From an uncultured Eubacteriales bacterium (GTDB lineage: Bacteria > Bacillota > Clostridia > Christensenellales > Christensenellaceae): 24,544 bases of DNA. Of the stretch, positions 15,312 to 24,358 are shown piece by piece (position 1 is the stretch's first letter; every line of letters begins with the position of its first letter). A program made the position numbers and the translations under genes. The DNA lies in the NCBI GenBank assembly GCA_902782475.1, contig CACZNR010000017.1:1-24544 (forward strand), read 5' to 3'. The notes under the pieces were generated by a model that saw nothing but the letters and a program-made list of their open reading frames with translations, had not been told where the DNA came from and did no database searches.

Positions 15312-16247
15312 TCACTTTTCTGTCATTCTCTCGAATACCCTTAGCTTTGCGCTCCTTGCTCTCTGGTTCATCACCAGTTCCTTTTCTGAAGGAACTATGG
15401 GCTTTCTCGTTATGACTTTTCCCTTGCTCTTCCTTCCGCACACACATACCGGAAATTCCGGAGGACATATGCACGGGTCTTCTTCATTTCTGAATGTCTC
15501 TTTCACGATCCTGTCTTCCAGTGAGTGGAACGATATGACTGCTATCCTTCCACCTTCGTTCAGACGGTCTATTATCGTTTCAAGAGTATCCTTCAGGAAC
15601 ACCAGTTCCCTGTTTGTCTCGATCCTTATTGCCTGGAAGGTCCTGCGTGCCGGATGCGGCCCGTTCCTTCTGGCAGCTGCCGGAATGGCTTTCTTTATGC
15701 TCTCTACCAGTTCCAGCGTGGTATTCAAAGGTCTGTCCTTTACTATCTGTTCTGCGATCCTGTTGGCGAATCTCTCTTCTCCGTATCTGAATATGATCCT
15801 TGCGAGATCTTCCTTATCGTATCCGTTCACTACATCGTAAGCACTGAAGGGATCGTCTCTGTCCATCCTCATGTCCAGCGGAGCATCCTCGTTATATGAG
15901 AAGCCTCTCTGCTTGTCATCCAGCTGAAAGGAGGAGACTCCCAGATCCAGCATCGCACCATCTATTCTTTCAATGTTCAGGTCATCCAGTATGTGACCGA
16001 TATTTCTGTAATCATCCTTTACGAAGGTCACACGGCCTTCAAAAGGTCTCAGTCTGTTCTTTGCGTAGTCTATGGCGAAAGCATCTTTATCAACTGCTAT
16101 GAGCTTTCCCTCTGTGTTCTTCAGAAGATACTCGCTGTGTCCTCCACCACCCAGTGTACAATCCAGGAATATCTTTCCCGTTTCCAGTGGCAGCGCATTT
16201 ACAGTTTCCTTCAGAAGCACACTCTTGTGTGTAAAGCCTTCCATCAT
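15312..16247 (-). CDS. rsmH: 16S rRNA (cytosine(1402)-N4)-methyltransferase RsmH
   Basis: S-adenosylmethionine-dependent enzyme that methylates N4 of C1402 in the 16S rRNA decoding centre; formerly MraW. 311 residues, the usual length. The SAM-binding motif DCTLGGGGHS is at 29-38; further family blocks are DGAMLDLGVSSFQLD, ERFANRIA, and ISFHSLEDRIVKETF. The C-terminal CxCPP...CxCG cysteine cluster is typical. The start overlaps the mraZ stop (ATGATG at 16242-16247), so either of two adjacent ATG codons can be used and translation is coupled. Confidence 0.96.
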   Translation of the reverse strand: MMEGFTHKSVLLKETVNALPLETGKIFLDCTLGGGGHSEYLLKNTEGKLIAVDKDAFAIDYAKNRLRPFEGRVTFVKDDYRNIGHILDDLNIERIDGAMLDLGVSSFQLDDKQRGFSYNEDAPLDMRMDRDDPFSAYDVVNGYDKEDLARIIFRYGEERFANRIAEQIVKDRPLNTTLELVESIKKAIPAAARRNGPHPARRTFQAIRIETNRELVFLKDTLETIIDRLNEGGRIAVISFHSLEDRIVKETFRNEEDPCICPPEFPVCVCGRKSKGKVITRKPIVPSEKELVMNQRARSAKLRVFERMTEK

Positions 16248-16678
16248 ATTCCCAGCTTTGAAAGAGCCTTGAGAGCTTCGTTGTATTCGTCTGAGTCGAA
16301 GTTGTTGTACTTATCCCAGTTCTCTCTGGACCACAGTTCAACTCGGCTTACAGCACCGATGGCCACGACTTCCTTATCAAGGGATGCATATTCTCTAAGC
16401 TTGTTCGGAAGAAGTATCCTTCCCTGCTTATCAGGCTCACATTCTGCTGTATTTGCCAGCTGTATCCTCAACAGTTTCTGAATGGCACTGTCGTCTGTAA
16501 CTGACATTTCCTGAAGCTTGTGTGCGAAATCTTCCCAGCCTTTTTCAGAGAACACAAAAAGACAATGATCCGGACCACTGGTCACATAGATCTTATGTCC
16601 AAGCTCTTCCCTGTATTTGGCGGGTATGAATACTCTGCCTTTTGTATCCATACTGTGTGAATATTCGCCTATCAGCAT
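16244..16678 (-). CDS. mraZ: Transcriptional regulator MraZ
   Basis: First gene of the dcw operon; a ring-forming DNA-binding protein of the AbrB/SpoVT fold that binds repeats in its own promoter. 144 residues with the two MraZ half-domains, marked by DTKGRVFIPAKYREEL near the start and DKQGRILLPNKLREYA in the second half. The ATG at 16678 follows AAAGGG by six bases. The promoter and a set of AAAGTG boxes lie directly upstream, consistent with autoregulation of the operon. Confidence 0.95.
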   Translation of the reverse strand: MLIGEYSHSMDTKGRVFIPAKYREELGHKIYVTSGPDHCLFVFSEKGWEDFAHKLQEMSVTDDSAIQKLLRIQLANTAECEPDKQGRILLPNKLREYASLDKEVVAIGAVSRVELWSRENWDKYNNFDSDEYNEALKALSKLGI

Positions 16679-16711
16679 ACGGAACCCTTTCCCTTCTTTA
16701 TAGTTACATAT

Positions 16712-16740
16712 ATGATAATCAAAAATCCCCCACTTTTCAA
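16712..16740 (-). promoter_or_regulatory. Sigma-A promoter of the dcw operon
   Basis: On the minus strand TTGAAA (16735-16740), a 17-bp spacer, then TATCAT (16712-16717); each hexamer has 5 of 6 consensus bases. The -35 hexamer overlaps two AAAGTG boxes, so bound MraZ would block or modulate polymerase. Confidence 0.75.
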
Positions 16741-16788
16741 CACTTTTATTGCTTTTTTCACCACTTTTATGTCAAAAGTTCCACTTTT
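16731..16788 (-). promoter_or_regulatory. MraZ operator: four AAAAGTG boxes
   Basis: Copies of AAAAGTG (minus strand) occupy 16782-16788, 16762-16768, 16741-16747 and 16731-16737. Their spacing is 20, 21 and 10 bp, i.e. about whole helical turns, so all face the same side of the DNA. The AAAGTG direct-repeat type is the MraZ target described in other Bacillota and Mollicutes. Confidence 0.75.
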
Positions 16789-16793
16789 CCACT

Positions 16794-16827
16794 AAAAAGC
16801 AGTGATCCCCTTCGGATCACTGCTTTT
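16794..16827. terminator. Bidirectional hairpin terminator upstream of mraZ
   Basis: A perfect 10-bp stem, GCAGTGATCC (16799-16808) with GGATCACTGC (16814-16823), 5-nt loop. A run of five T follows on the minus strand and four on the plus strand. It backs up the adjacent terminator and insulates the dcw promoter. Confidence 0.8.
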
Positions 16828-16853
16828 GCCCTGTGTTTGTGCTTTCAGATACG

Positions 16854-16880
16854 AAAAAACTGCAGGTCCTTGACCTGCAG
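16854..16880 (-). terminator. Rho-independent terminator of the NlpC/P60 gene
   Basis: On the minus strand a perfect 9-bp stem, CTGCAGGTC/GACCTGCAG (arms 16872-16880 and 16860-16868), a 3-nt loop, then six T (16854-16859). It lies 25 bp after the stop codon. Confidence 0.9.
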
Positions 16881-16905
16881 CCCTTACAACATAACTATTT
16901 AATTG

Positions 16906-18684
16906 TCAGAATACTCTTACGCCCTTTATGAAGTGATTTCTCCAGTATGGCAGTGAGTATATATTGGTTATACGTATTTTTCCTTCTGAAGAAGATGCGT
17001 CTATCATCTTGTTATTGCCGATATAGATACCTACATGGCCCTGATAGCTTATGATGTCGCCCCTCTGAAGATCTTCCATTGAGCTGACTATAGGATACTT
17101 TGTGCATGCCTTCCATCCGTGTGATGTCATGTAGCTCTGCTTTACTCCTACCTGATTCAGGCACCAGTAAACGAATCCTGAACAGTCAAATTTCTCCGGT
17201 CCCTTTGCTCCGAGCACATACTTGCAGCCAAGCTTGCTCATTGCAACTTCTATGAACTCATCTACCTTGGATGAATCAGCCTTCTTTGTGGCTTCAGTTC
17301 CTTTGACCTCTTCCTTCTTTTCTTCGGTCTTGGTCTCTTCTTCCTTCTTTTCCTCAGTCTTCGTCTCAGTCTTAGTCTCGGACTTTTCTTCTTCCTTCTT
17401 TTCCTCAGTCTTTGTCTCAGTCTTTGTCTCGGACTTCTCTTCTTCCTGCTTTTCCTCAGTCTTCGTCTCAGACTTCGTCTCGGTCTTCTCTTCAGTCTTG
17501 GTCTCAGACTTCGTCTCAGTCTTTGTCTCGGTCTTTGTCTCGGACTTCTCTTCGGTCTTGGTCTCAGTCTTTATTTCAGTCTTTGTCTCTTCCTTTTCAG
17601 GTGCTCTCTTTGGATTACCCTCAAGAAGGAGCTTAAGTGTCTTTTCGTTGACCTTACCGTCTGCCTTGAGTCCGTTGGTGCTCTGGAACTTCTTTACAGC
17701 TGCCTCTGTCTTCTCACCATAGTATCCGGTGGAAGAGTTCATATATCCAAGTTCCTTCAGTTTATCCTGTATCTCTGATACCGTGGAACCACTGTCACCG
17801 ATGGAATATGATTTGCTGTGATATTCTTCATTTGATGAAAGGATAGCCTTTGAGGTCTTCTCACCGATGGAACCATCAGCTATAAGACCGTTCTTGGACT
17901 GGAAGAGCTTAACAGCTTCCCTGAACTGTGAATTGAAGTATCCGCTGACACTTCCCTCATAGTATCCAAGTTCCTTGAGCTTCTCCTGGTAGATCTTTAC
18001 ATTGTCATTCTCGTCTCCATACTGAAGAGCCTTACCAACAGCATCCTCTGAATAGAGCTTTTCTCTTGTCTCTGAATTGACACTGCCGTCTATATCGATC
18101 TTGTTTGTCTTCTGGAATGCCTTAACAGCAGTCTGTGTATAGATACCGTAGTTTCCTGTTACTTCATCCAGGAATCCGAGATCTACGAGCCTCTCCTGAA
18201 GTTCAGCAACGTCGACCCCTGAATCGCCTATTCCTACACTGTATCTCTCTGCTGTGTCAGACATGAGCAGGTCATATTCATACTGTGTAAGGATACCGTC
18301 CATCTCGAACCCATTCTTTCTCTCAAACTTCTGAACTGCTTCAACTGTCGTATCCATGTATGAATCGGAAGGTTCATCGTTTTCAAGATAATCAAGTTCC
18401 ATGAGTCTCTCATTTATTGCTGCTATATCCTGGCTCTGCTGTGAGCTCACTGAATAAACAGTGGTCTCCTCTTCCTCTGGTTTGTATGTGAAATCTGTGA
18501 TACCTGTGAGATTTACCTGTCTCCATTCCGTATTTCCTTCAGCGAGAGCTACCGGTGCAGACGCGAAAATGATCCCTGATACCACGACCGCAGTGATCAT
18601 GCCTGTTAGGGATCTGTTCCTTATTCCGTTTACGAATATGTTTTTGCTTCTGTTTTTCATATAGATCTTCTTTCTGCTGAACAT
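16906..18684 (-). CDS. Secreted NlpC/P60 endopeptidase with four peptidoglycan-binding domains
   Basis: Cell-wall hydrolase expected to cut the D-Glu to diamino-acid bond in stem peptides. 592 residues: a signal peptide ending near residue 48 (PVALA before EG), four PG_binding_1-type domains at about 85-143, 155-212, 224-285 and 297-355 (each with a LxxLGY-type start and a V/AVKxFQxxNGLxxDG core), a 100-residue Lys/Glu/Thr linker (363-462), then an NlpC/P60 domain from about 470. Catalytic residues: Cys501 in FDCSGFVYW and His550 in GHVGIYIG. The ATG at 18684 has no clear ribosome site; the ATG at 18660 (MKNRSKN) has a purine-rich GAAAGAAG upstream and gives a more usual signal peptide, so it may be the true start. 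The gene stands alone, with its own promoter and terminator. Enzyme class is firm; the exact bond cut is inferred from the family. Confidence 0.9.
   Translation of the reverse strand: MFSRKKIYMKNRSKNIFVNGIRNRSLTGMITAVVVSGIIFASAPVALAEGNTEWRQVNLTGITDFTYKPEEEETTVYSVSSQQSQDIAAINERLMELDYLENDEPSDSYMDTTVEAVQKFERKNGFEMDGILTQYEYDLLMSDTAERYSVGIGDSGVDVAELQERLVDLGFLDEVTGNYGIYTQTAVKAFQKTNKIDIDGSVNSETREKLYSEDAVGKALQYGDENDNVKIYQEKLKELGYYEGSVSGYFNSQFREAVKLFQSKNGLIADGSIGEKTSKAILSSNEEYHSKSYSIGDSGSTVSEIQDKLKELGYMNSSTGYYGEKTEAAVKKFQSTNGLKADGKVNEKTLKLLLEGNPKRAPEKEETKTEIKTETKTEEKSETKTETKTETKSETKTEEKTETKSETKTEEKQEEEKSETKTETKTEEKKEEEKSETKTETKTEEKKEEETKTEEKKEEVKGTEATKKADSSKVDEFIEVAMSKLGCKYVLGAKGPEKFDCSGFVYWCLNQVGVKQSYMTSHGWKACTKYPIVSSMEDLQRGDIISYQGHVGIYIGNNKMIDASSSEGKIRITNIYSLPYWRNHFIKGVRVF
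17299..17598 (-). repeat. KTET/KTEEK low-complexity repeat linker
   Basis: About 100 codons, made of units such as SETKTETKTEEK and KEEEKSETKTE, link the wall-binding domains to the catalytic domain. At DNA level this is a run of short GTCTTCGTCTCAG-like units, prone to slippage, so length may vary between strains. Confidence 0.85.
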
Positions 18685-18712
18685 TACGTAATCTCACATC
18701 CGTGATGAGCTT

Positions 18713-18741
18713 ATTCTACAACCACAAAAAATAAAAGTGAA
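18713..18741 (-). promoter_or_regulatory. Sigma-A promoter of the NlpC/P60 gene
   Basis: Minus strand TTCACT (18736-18741), 17-bp spacer, TAGAAT (18713-18718): four and five of six consensus bases. Confidence 0.65.
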
Positions 18742-18759
18742 CCTGTTTCCGGGAAAGTT

Positions 18760-18804
18760 CATACTTAGTTAAAAAAGCATTCCCTTTTGTACATATTTAG
18801 TTAA
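18760..18804. repeat. Pair of 13-bp direct repeats upstream of the NlpC/P60 promoter
   Basis: CATACTTAGTTAA (18760-18772) and CATATTTAGTTAA (18792-18804) differ by one base and are 32 bp apart (three helical turns), starting 18 bp upstream of the -35. This is a plausible activator site. Between them AAAAG-GGAATG-CTTTTTT (minus strand) could form a weak hairpin ending nadE transcripts; no better nadE terminator is seen in the 151-bp gap. Confidence 0.45.
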
Positions 18805-18835
18805 CATTTTGACCTGCTAAGGTCCGATATCTGTC

Positions 18836-20707
18836 TTACAGGCCTTCAAGTTCCTCCATAAATGCTGAGGATGCGGCGTCACTTGGCATCATGAATCCCC
18901 CTCTCGGAGACAGATCCACATCAAATACCTTTGGACCGTCAGGCATTGCGGATCTCTTGAACTGCTGACTTATGAACCTTCTGTAGCATGTCCTGAGCCA
19001 CTTTACTATGACATCCCTTCCGAACTTCCCTTCGAATGCCTTTTCTGCCATCCTGAGGATCTTGCGCGGGCCGTATCCGTATCTCAGTATATTATATATG
19101 AAGAAATCGTGGAGCTCGTAAGGACCCACCAGGTCTTCTGTCTTCTGTCCCATGTCATCCTCTTTTCCCGGAATAAGCTCAGGACTTATAGGTGTATCCA
19201 CTATGTCCATAAGGGCATCGCGAAGTGTCTTCTCCTGTCTTTTCGCTATCTCCCTTACCATGACCTGTATGACGGTCTTAGGGATGTCTGCATTCACACC
19301 ATAGTTGGACATCTGGTCACCGTTGTATGTTGCCCATCCAAGAGCAAGCTCTGAAAGGTCTCCCGTGCCGACCACTATGCCGTTTTCCATATTGGCTATG
19401 TCCATAAGGACCTGTGTCCTCTCCCTTGCCTGTGCATTCTCATATGCTGCATCATATGAATCGGCATCATGACCTATGTCACTGAAATGTGACTTTACAG
19501 TCTCTCCTATCGGTATCTCCCTGAAGTCAGTTCCAAGCTCCTCGCAGATGATCTGTGCATTGCTCTTTGTCCTGCTGGTGGTGCCAAAGGAAGGAAGTGT
19601 GATGGCTATGACGCTCTTTCTGTCCATTCCGAGATGGTCAGCCGTATATGCGCTAACAAGAAGCGCAAGACATGAGTCAAGGCCTCCGCTCACACCTATG
19701 ACGAACTTCCCGGCTCCTGTATGCCTCATCCTCTTTGCAAGTCCGTTTATCTGTATGGCAAGTATGCTGTCTGTGACTGAAGCCATGTCACCGTCGTCCC
19801 CTATGAAGAGGTTCCTCTGGACCTTCTCAGGCTCGATTTCCTTTTCAGACATCAGAAATTCAACACAGTCGTAATCCCCTTCAAAAGGTTCCATATTAGA
19901 GTTGATGCTCTTAAGTGCCATGTTCCTGCTGCAGTCAGTTACCGCTATGACATCGGCATTATCTTTCTCTGAGAGCAGGAGATTTTCCGGTTCCGCAACG
20001 GCGTTCCTGCACATGTATACATGGTCTGTGGTGCTTTCGTTTGGACCGCAGTAGGCTGATATGACGGTAGCTGACAGCTTCCCTGAAGCATATGCTTCTT
20101 CAGCGTTCTGGGCCTTTCCTATGACCTTTATGCTGCTCGATGGATTCAGTATCACTGTTGAGTCAAAGGCTGTCTGGCTCATGTCTTCAGCAAGGCAGGC
20201 GATGTCCTCTCCCACTGATACCGAAACCGACAGATCCTCCATGCAGTCAGTCTGGAGCATTATGTCATTTCCAAAAAGGATCATCTCACCGTCCAGTTCG
20301 ATCTCTGAATTCTCTCCAAAGTATGAGGAAAAGACTCTCTCCTGTTCCTTTGTAAGATGGTTCTTCGGCACTGCACAGAGTATCTCACCATTGCATATCA
20401 CAAAGCATACATCATATATCCTGCCTGCAAGCCTTAAAGGTGCTCCCACAGCCAAGAGCATGTCCATCCCTGAAGAATGCTCCTCTATTCTGAGTATTCC
20501 CTCAAGACAGGAATCAAGTACGGCCTTCTGCCTTAAAAGATCCCCTCCCGTAAGACCGCTGAGGGTAAGTTCAGGAAAAACTGCTATGCTCACGCCCTTC
20601 CCGTGAAGCTCATCTATCTTTTTAATGACACTGTCAGTGTTGTATGTGATGTCCAGTACCTTCATATCAGCAGTCACAGCTGCTACCTTTATAAAACCGT
20701 CTTTCAT
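18836..20707 (-). CDS. nadE: NAD+ synthetase, glutamine-type architecture, glutaminase nucleophile missing
   Basis: Makes NAD from deamido-NAD, ATP and an ammonia donor. 623 residues: an N-terminal nitrilase-like glutaminase domain (about 1-275) and a C-terminal synthetase domain (about 300-623). The synthetase part has the PP-loop GVSGGLDSCLALL (338-350), TLPSFGTTSRTKSNA, GTGDLSELALGWATYNGD and YGVNADIPKT, all as in active enzymes. The glutaminase part keeps Glu46 (FPELTLSG) and Lys115 (VPKNHL), but at the expected E-x-CED nucleophile site it reads VSVGEDI, with Gly166. ESTTD of the domain is kept. Ammonia may thus come from solution or another protein. The start ATG lacks a strong ribosome site but the N-terminus FIKVAAVT fits the family. 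The gene sits alone between terminators. Confidence 0.92.
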   Translation of the reverse strand: MKDGFIKVAAVTADMKVLDITYNTDSVIKKIDELHGKGVSIAVFPELTLSGLTGGDLLRQKAVLDSCLEGILRIEEHSSGMDMLLAVGAPLRLAGRIYDVCFVICNGEILCAVPKNHLTKEQERVFSSYFGENSEIELDGEMILFGNDIMLQTDCMEDLSVSVSVGEDIACLAEDMSQTAFDSTVILNPSSSIKVIGKAQNAEEAYASGKLSATVISAYCGPNESTTDHVYMCRNAVAEPENLLLSEKDNADVIAVTDCSRNMALKSINSNMEPFEGDYDCVEFLMSEKEIEPEKVQRNLFIGDDGDMASVTDSILAIQINGLAKRMRHTGAGKFVIGVSGGLDSCLALLVSAYTADHLGMDRKSVIAITLPSFGTTSRTKSNAQIICEELGTDFREIPIGETVKSHFSDIGHDADSYDAAYENAQARERTQVLMDIANMENGIVVGTGDLSELALGWATYNGDQMSNYGVNADIPKTVIQVMVREIAKRQEKTLRDALMDIVDTPISPELIPGKEDDMGQKTEDLVGPYELHDFFIYNILRYGYGPRKILRMAEKAFEGKFGRDVIVKWLRTCYRRFISQQFKRSAMPDGPKVFDVDLSPRGGFMMPSDAASSAFMEELEGL

Positions 20708-20756
20708 AACAAGCGTACCATTCCAATAGTTTTTTTATTTATTTTACCATATAAAG

Positions 20757-20791
20757 CAAAAAGGCAGTCAGTAGTGAACTACCAACTGCCT
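20757..20791 (-). terminator. Rho-independent terminator of groES-groEL
   Basis: On the minus strand AGGCAGTTGGTAGT (20778-20791) pairs with ACTACTGACTGCCT (20762-20775) over 14 positions, two of them G-T wobbles, with a 2-nt loop, then five T at 20758-20762. It lies 36 bp after the groEL stop. Confidence 0.85.
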
Positions 20792-20826
20792 GCATGTTCC
20801 TTTTATCGAGCTCAGCGCTCAGTTTA

Positions 20827-22464
<1,638 letters not shown>

Positions 22465-22479
22465 TTATTCCCTCCAATA

Positions 22480-22776
<297 letters not shown>

Positions 22777-22803
22777 CTATCAAAAAAATATTCTTTCATA
22801 ATG

Positions 22804-22830
22804 TTAGCACTCTTAACTTTCGAGTGCTAA
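22804..22830 (-). promoter_or_regulatory. CIRCE operator (HrcA binding site)
   Basis: Perfect inverted repeat TTAGCACTC (22804-22812), nine-base spacer, GAGTGCTAA (22822-22830), lying between the promoter and groES. HrcA represses groESL here and releases it on heat stress; hrcA itself is not in the window. Confidence 0.97.
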
Positions 22831-22838
22831 CAGGTATT

Positions 22839-22866
22839 ATTATAACTACATTTTCAAATATTACAA
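22839..22866 (-). promoter_or_regulatory. Sigma-A promoter of groES-groEL
   Basis: Minus strand TTGTAA (22861-22866), 16-bp spacer, perfect TATAAT (22839-22844). Transcription would start at the edge of CIRCE. No terminator follows recX, so read-through from recX is also possible. Confidence 0.8.
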
Positions 22867-22884
22867 GTATTTTTTGGGAAAATT

Positions 22885-23505
22885 TCAATCGTCCTCGAGT
22901 TCTGAAAGGATGGTGCTTACGATATCATATGGATAGCCCTTCCTTGTCAGTGTCTGATAGATCTTCTGCCTCAGTTTCTGGACTTCCAGACCGCGGTTCC
23001 TTGAGATGAGCATCTGAGCCTGTTCCCTTGCAGATGAAAGCTCCTCTTCTTCGCTTATCTCCATGCTGTCTTCGATGACATCGGGGCTTACTCCCTTCTC
23101 CCTCAGCTTCTGGACTATGGCACACCTTCCGAGCCTGCCCTTGTAGGACTTTGTAAATTCCTTCACGAATTCACTGTCATCCACATAATGATAGTATTCA
23201 AGAGCACTGATGGTCTCATCTATGCTCTTTTCATCGATGCCCTTCTGTTTTAGTTTCTGTCTTACCTGAAATGTGCTCCTTGGAGCATAGGCCACGTACT
23301 CCATGGCCTTTTCCTTGGCATACTTGACGGTATCTTCCTTCTTTATGGTATCCATGAGCTCCTCGCTTATCTCGGAACCTTCCTTTATGCCATAGTGAAG
23401 TACTGCATCAAGGGAAAGGGATGTGAGAAATCCATCCTCTGTGAAAAGATTGAATCTTTCCTTGTTCCTTTTCTGCTCTTCCATCCTGCTGATGATGAAG
23501 CTCAT
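22885..23505 (-). CDS. recX: Regulatory protein RecX
   Basis: Binds RecA filaments and limits recombination. 206 residues, all-helical, with the usual order: N-terminal EEQKRNKERFNLF and SLSLDAVLHYGI, then three-helix RecX repeats with Y(V)AYAPRSTFQVRQKLKQKGI, YHYVDDSEFVKEF and the C-terminal KLRQKIYQTLTRKGYPYDIV. The start at 23505 overlaps the stop of the upstream gene as ATGA, so translation is coupled; the N-terminus IISRMEEQKRNKER matches the family, which favours this ATG over the one at 23484. recA is not nearby. Confidence 0.9.
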   Translation of the reverse strand: MSFIISRMEEQKRNKERFNLFTEDGFLTSLSLDAVLHYGIKEGSEISEELMDTIKKEDTVKYAKEKAMEYVAYAPRSTFQVRQKLKQKGIDEKSIDETISALEYYHYVDDSEFVKEFTKSYKGRLGRCAIVQKLREKGVSPDVIEDSMEISEEEELSSAREQAQMLISRNRGLEVQKLRQKIYQTLTRKGYPYDIVSTILSELEDD

Positions 23506-24278
23506 TTCACTGCCCCCTGCTCCATTGAAGCCAGAAGTATATTTGCATCGTGCTCAGCATCAGAGATCTTTTCAAAATCCGATGTGCTCTCATAGAAGTA
23601 TATGCAGATATCTCCCTTAAGCTCTGTCTTTGATGAGTTTGAAGTACCGTTCGGATAACCGAATACAGAGCAGGCGATGTCCTTTCCTCCGAAGCTCAGC
23701 ACTGCAGGCCTCTTTTCCCATGTGAACTGACCGCCGAAGCATTTAAGGAAAACTGAACGGTCCTCTTCGGATGCAAAGCTCACATGCATGTGATTGCTTC
23801 CCCCTGTCCTTACAACAGAGTATTTGTTTCCTGTGTAAAGATCCTGTATCTCAGCCGTACTTCCCGCGGTTACGAGTTCGTCCACCATTACCCATGGAAG
23901 AAGTTCTCCGTACTTTTCTCCCTTGGCAAGGGTCCTTGGCCCCACTACCCTGTTTATAAGGGGACCTGAAGCAGCTCTCTCTGCATCCCTGGCAAAGAGC
24001 TTCGTATAGGTATCAACATCCATGTAGCCGCTCCTGGAGAGCCAGTTCCTCTTCTGGAAGGACATGAGTCCTGTCCTTGTCATGTCTCCGAAATATCCGC
24101 TTGGCCTGAAGTGAAGATATCCAAGGTCAAGTAGCCTGGACTGCAGGAAATAGACATTCTTTCCAGTCTGCCCGAGTTTCACCGGAAGATCCGTGGAATC
24201 TATGGCATATGTATGCACCGGAAAGAGCATTATATTCAATATCAAAAACATTATGATCAACCAAATCGACTTTTTCAT
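23502..24278 (-). CDS. Secreted peptidoglycan-binding protein with a C-terminal domain of unknown function
   Basis: 258 residues. Signal peptide at about 1-25 (KK, a hydrophobic run, then HTYA). A PG_binding_1-type domain lies at about 31-95 (VKLGQTGKNVYFLQSRLLD, YFGDMTRTGLMSFQ). The C-terminal half (about 105-255) resembles, from memory, a domain found in other secreted Clostridia proteins with the pattern RTGG-x-NH-x-x-V, a W-x-x-RR core, MPHG and HHCIHF. Here RTGGSNHMHV and FTWEKRPA are kept, but MPHG is YPNG and HHCIHF is DICIYF, so this copy looks altered at its histidines. Its activity is not known to me. The ATG at 24278 has no ribosome site, and the predicted transcription start is almost at the ATG. 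It is coupled to recX by an ATGA overlap, an odd partner for a wall protein. Confidence 0.75.
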   Translation of the reverse strand: MKKSIWLIIMFLILNIMLFPVHTYAIDSTDLPVKLGQTGKNVYFLQSRLLDLGYLHFRPSGYFGDMTRTGLMSFQKRNWLSRSGYMDVDTYTKLFARDAERAASGPLINRVVGPRTLAKGEKYGELLPWVMVDELVTAGSTAEIQDLYTGNKYSVVRTGGSNHMHVSFASEEDRSVFLKCFGGQFTWEKRPAVLSFGGKDIACSVFGYPNGTSNSSKTELKGDICIYFYESTSDFEKISDAEHDANILLASMEQGAVK

Positions 24279-24285
24279 AACTGAT

Positions 24286-24314
24286 ATTTTAGCATCACTG
24301 GATTGTGATGTGAA
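24286..24314 (-). promoter_or_regulatory. Sigma-A promoter of the peptidoglycan-binding protein gene
   Basis: Minus strand TTCACA (24309-24314), exactly 17 bp, TAAAAT (24286-24291); each hexamer has five of six consensus bases. The start of transcription would fall within a base or two of the ATG at 24278, implying a leaderless mRNA. Confidence 0.6.
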
Positions 24315-24358
24315 TCAAGAGGGCTCATCCTTCATGAAAACAATATGTTAAAATTTAA

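Noticed and set aside
17222..17722. Long open frame on the plus strand, rich in Ser, Val and Phe, opposite the hydrolase linker
   Set aside because: It is the antisense of the K/E/T repeat region; low-complexity DNA keeps all frames open. No ribosome site or promoter.
22885..22900. Terminator after recX
   Set aside because: No stable hairpin was found between the recX stop and the groES promoter.
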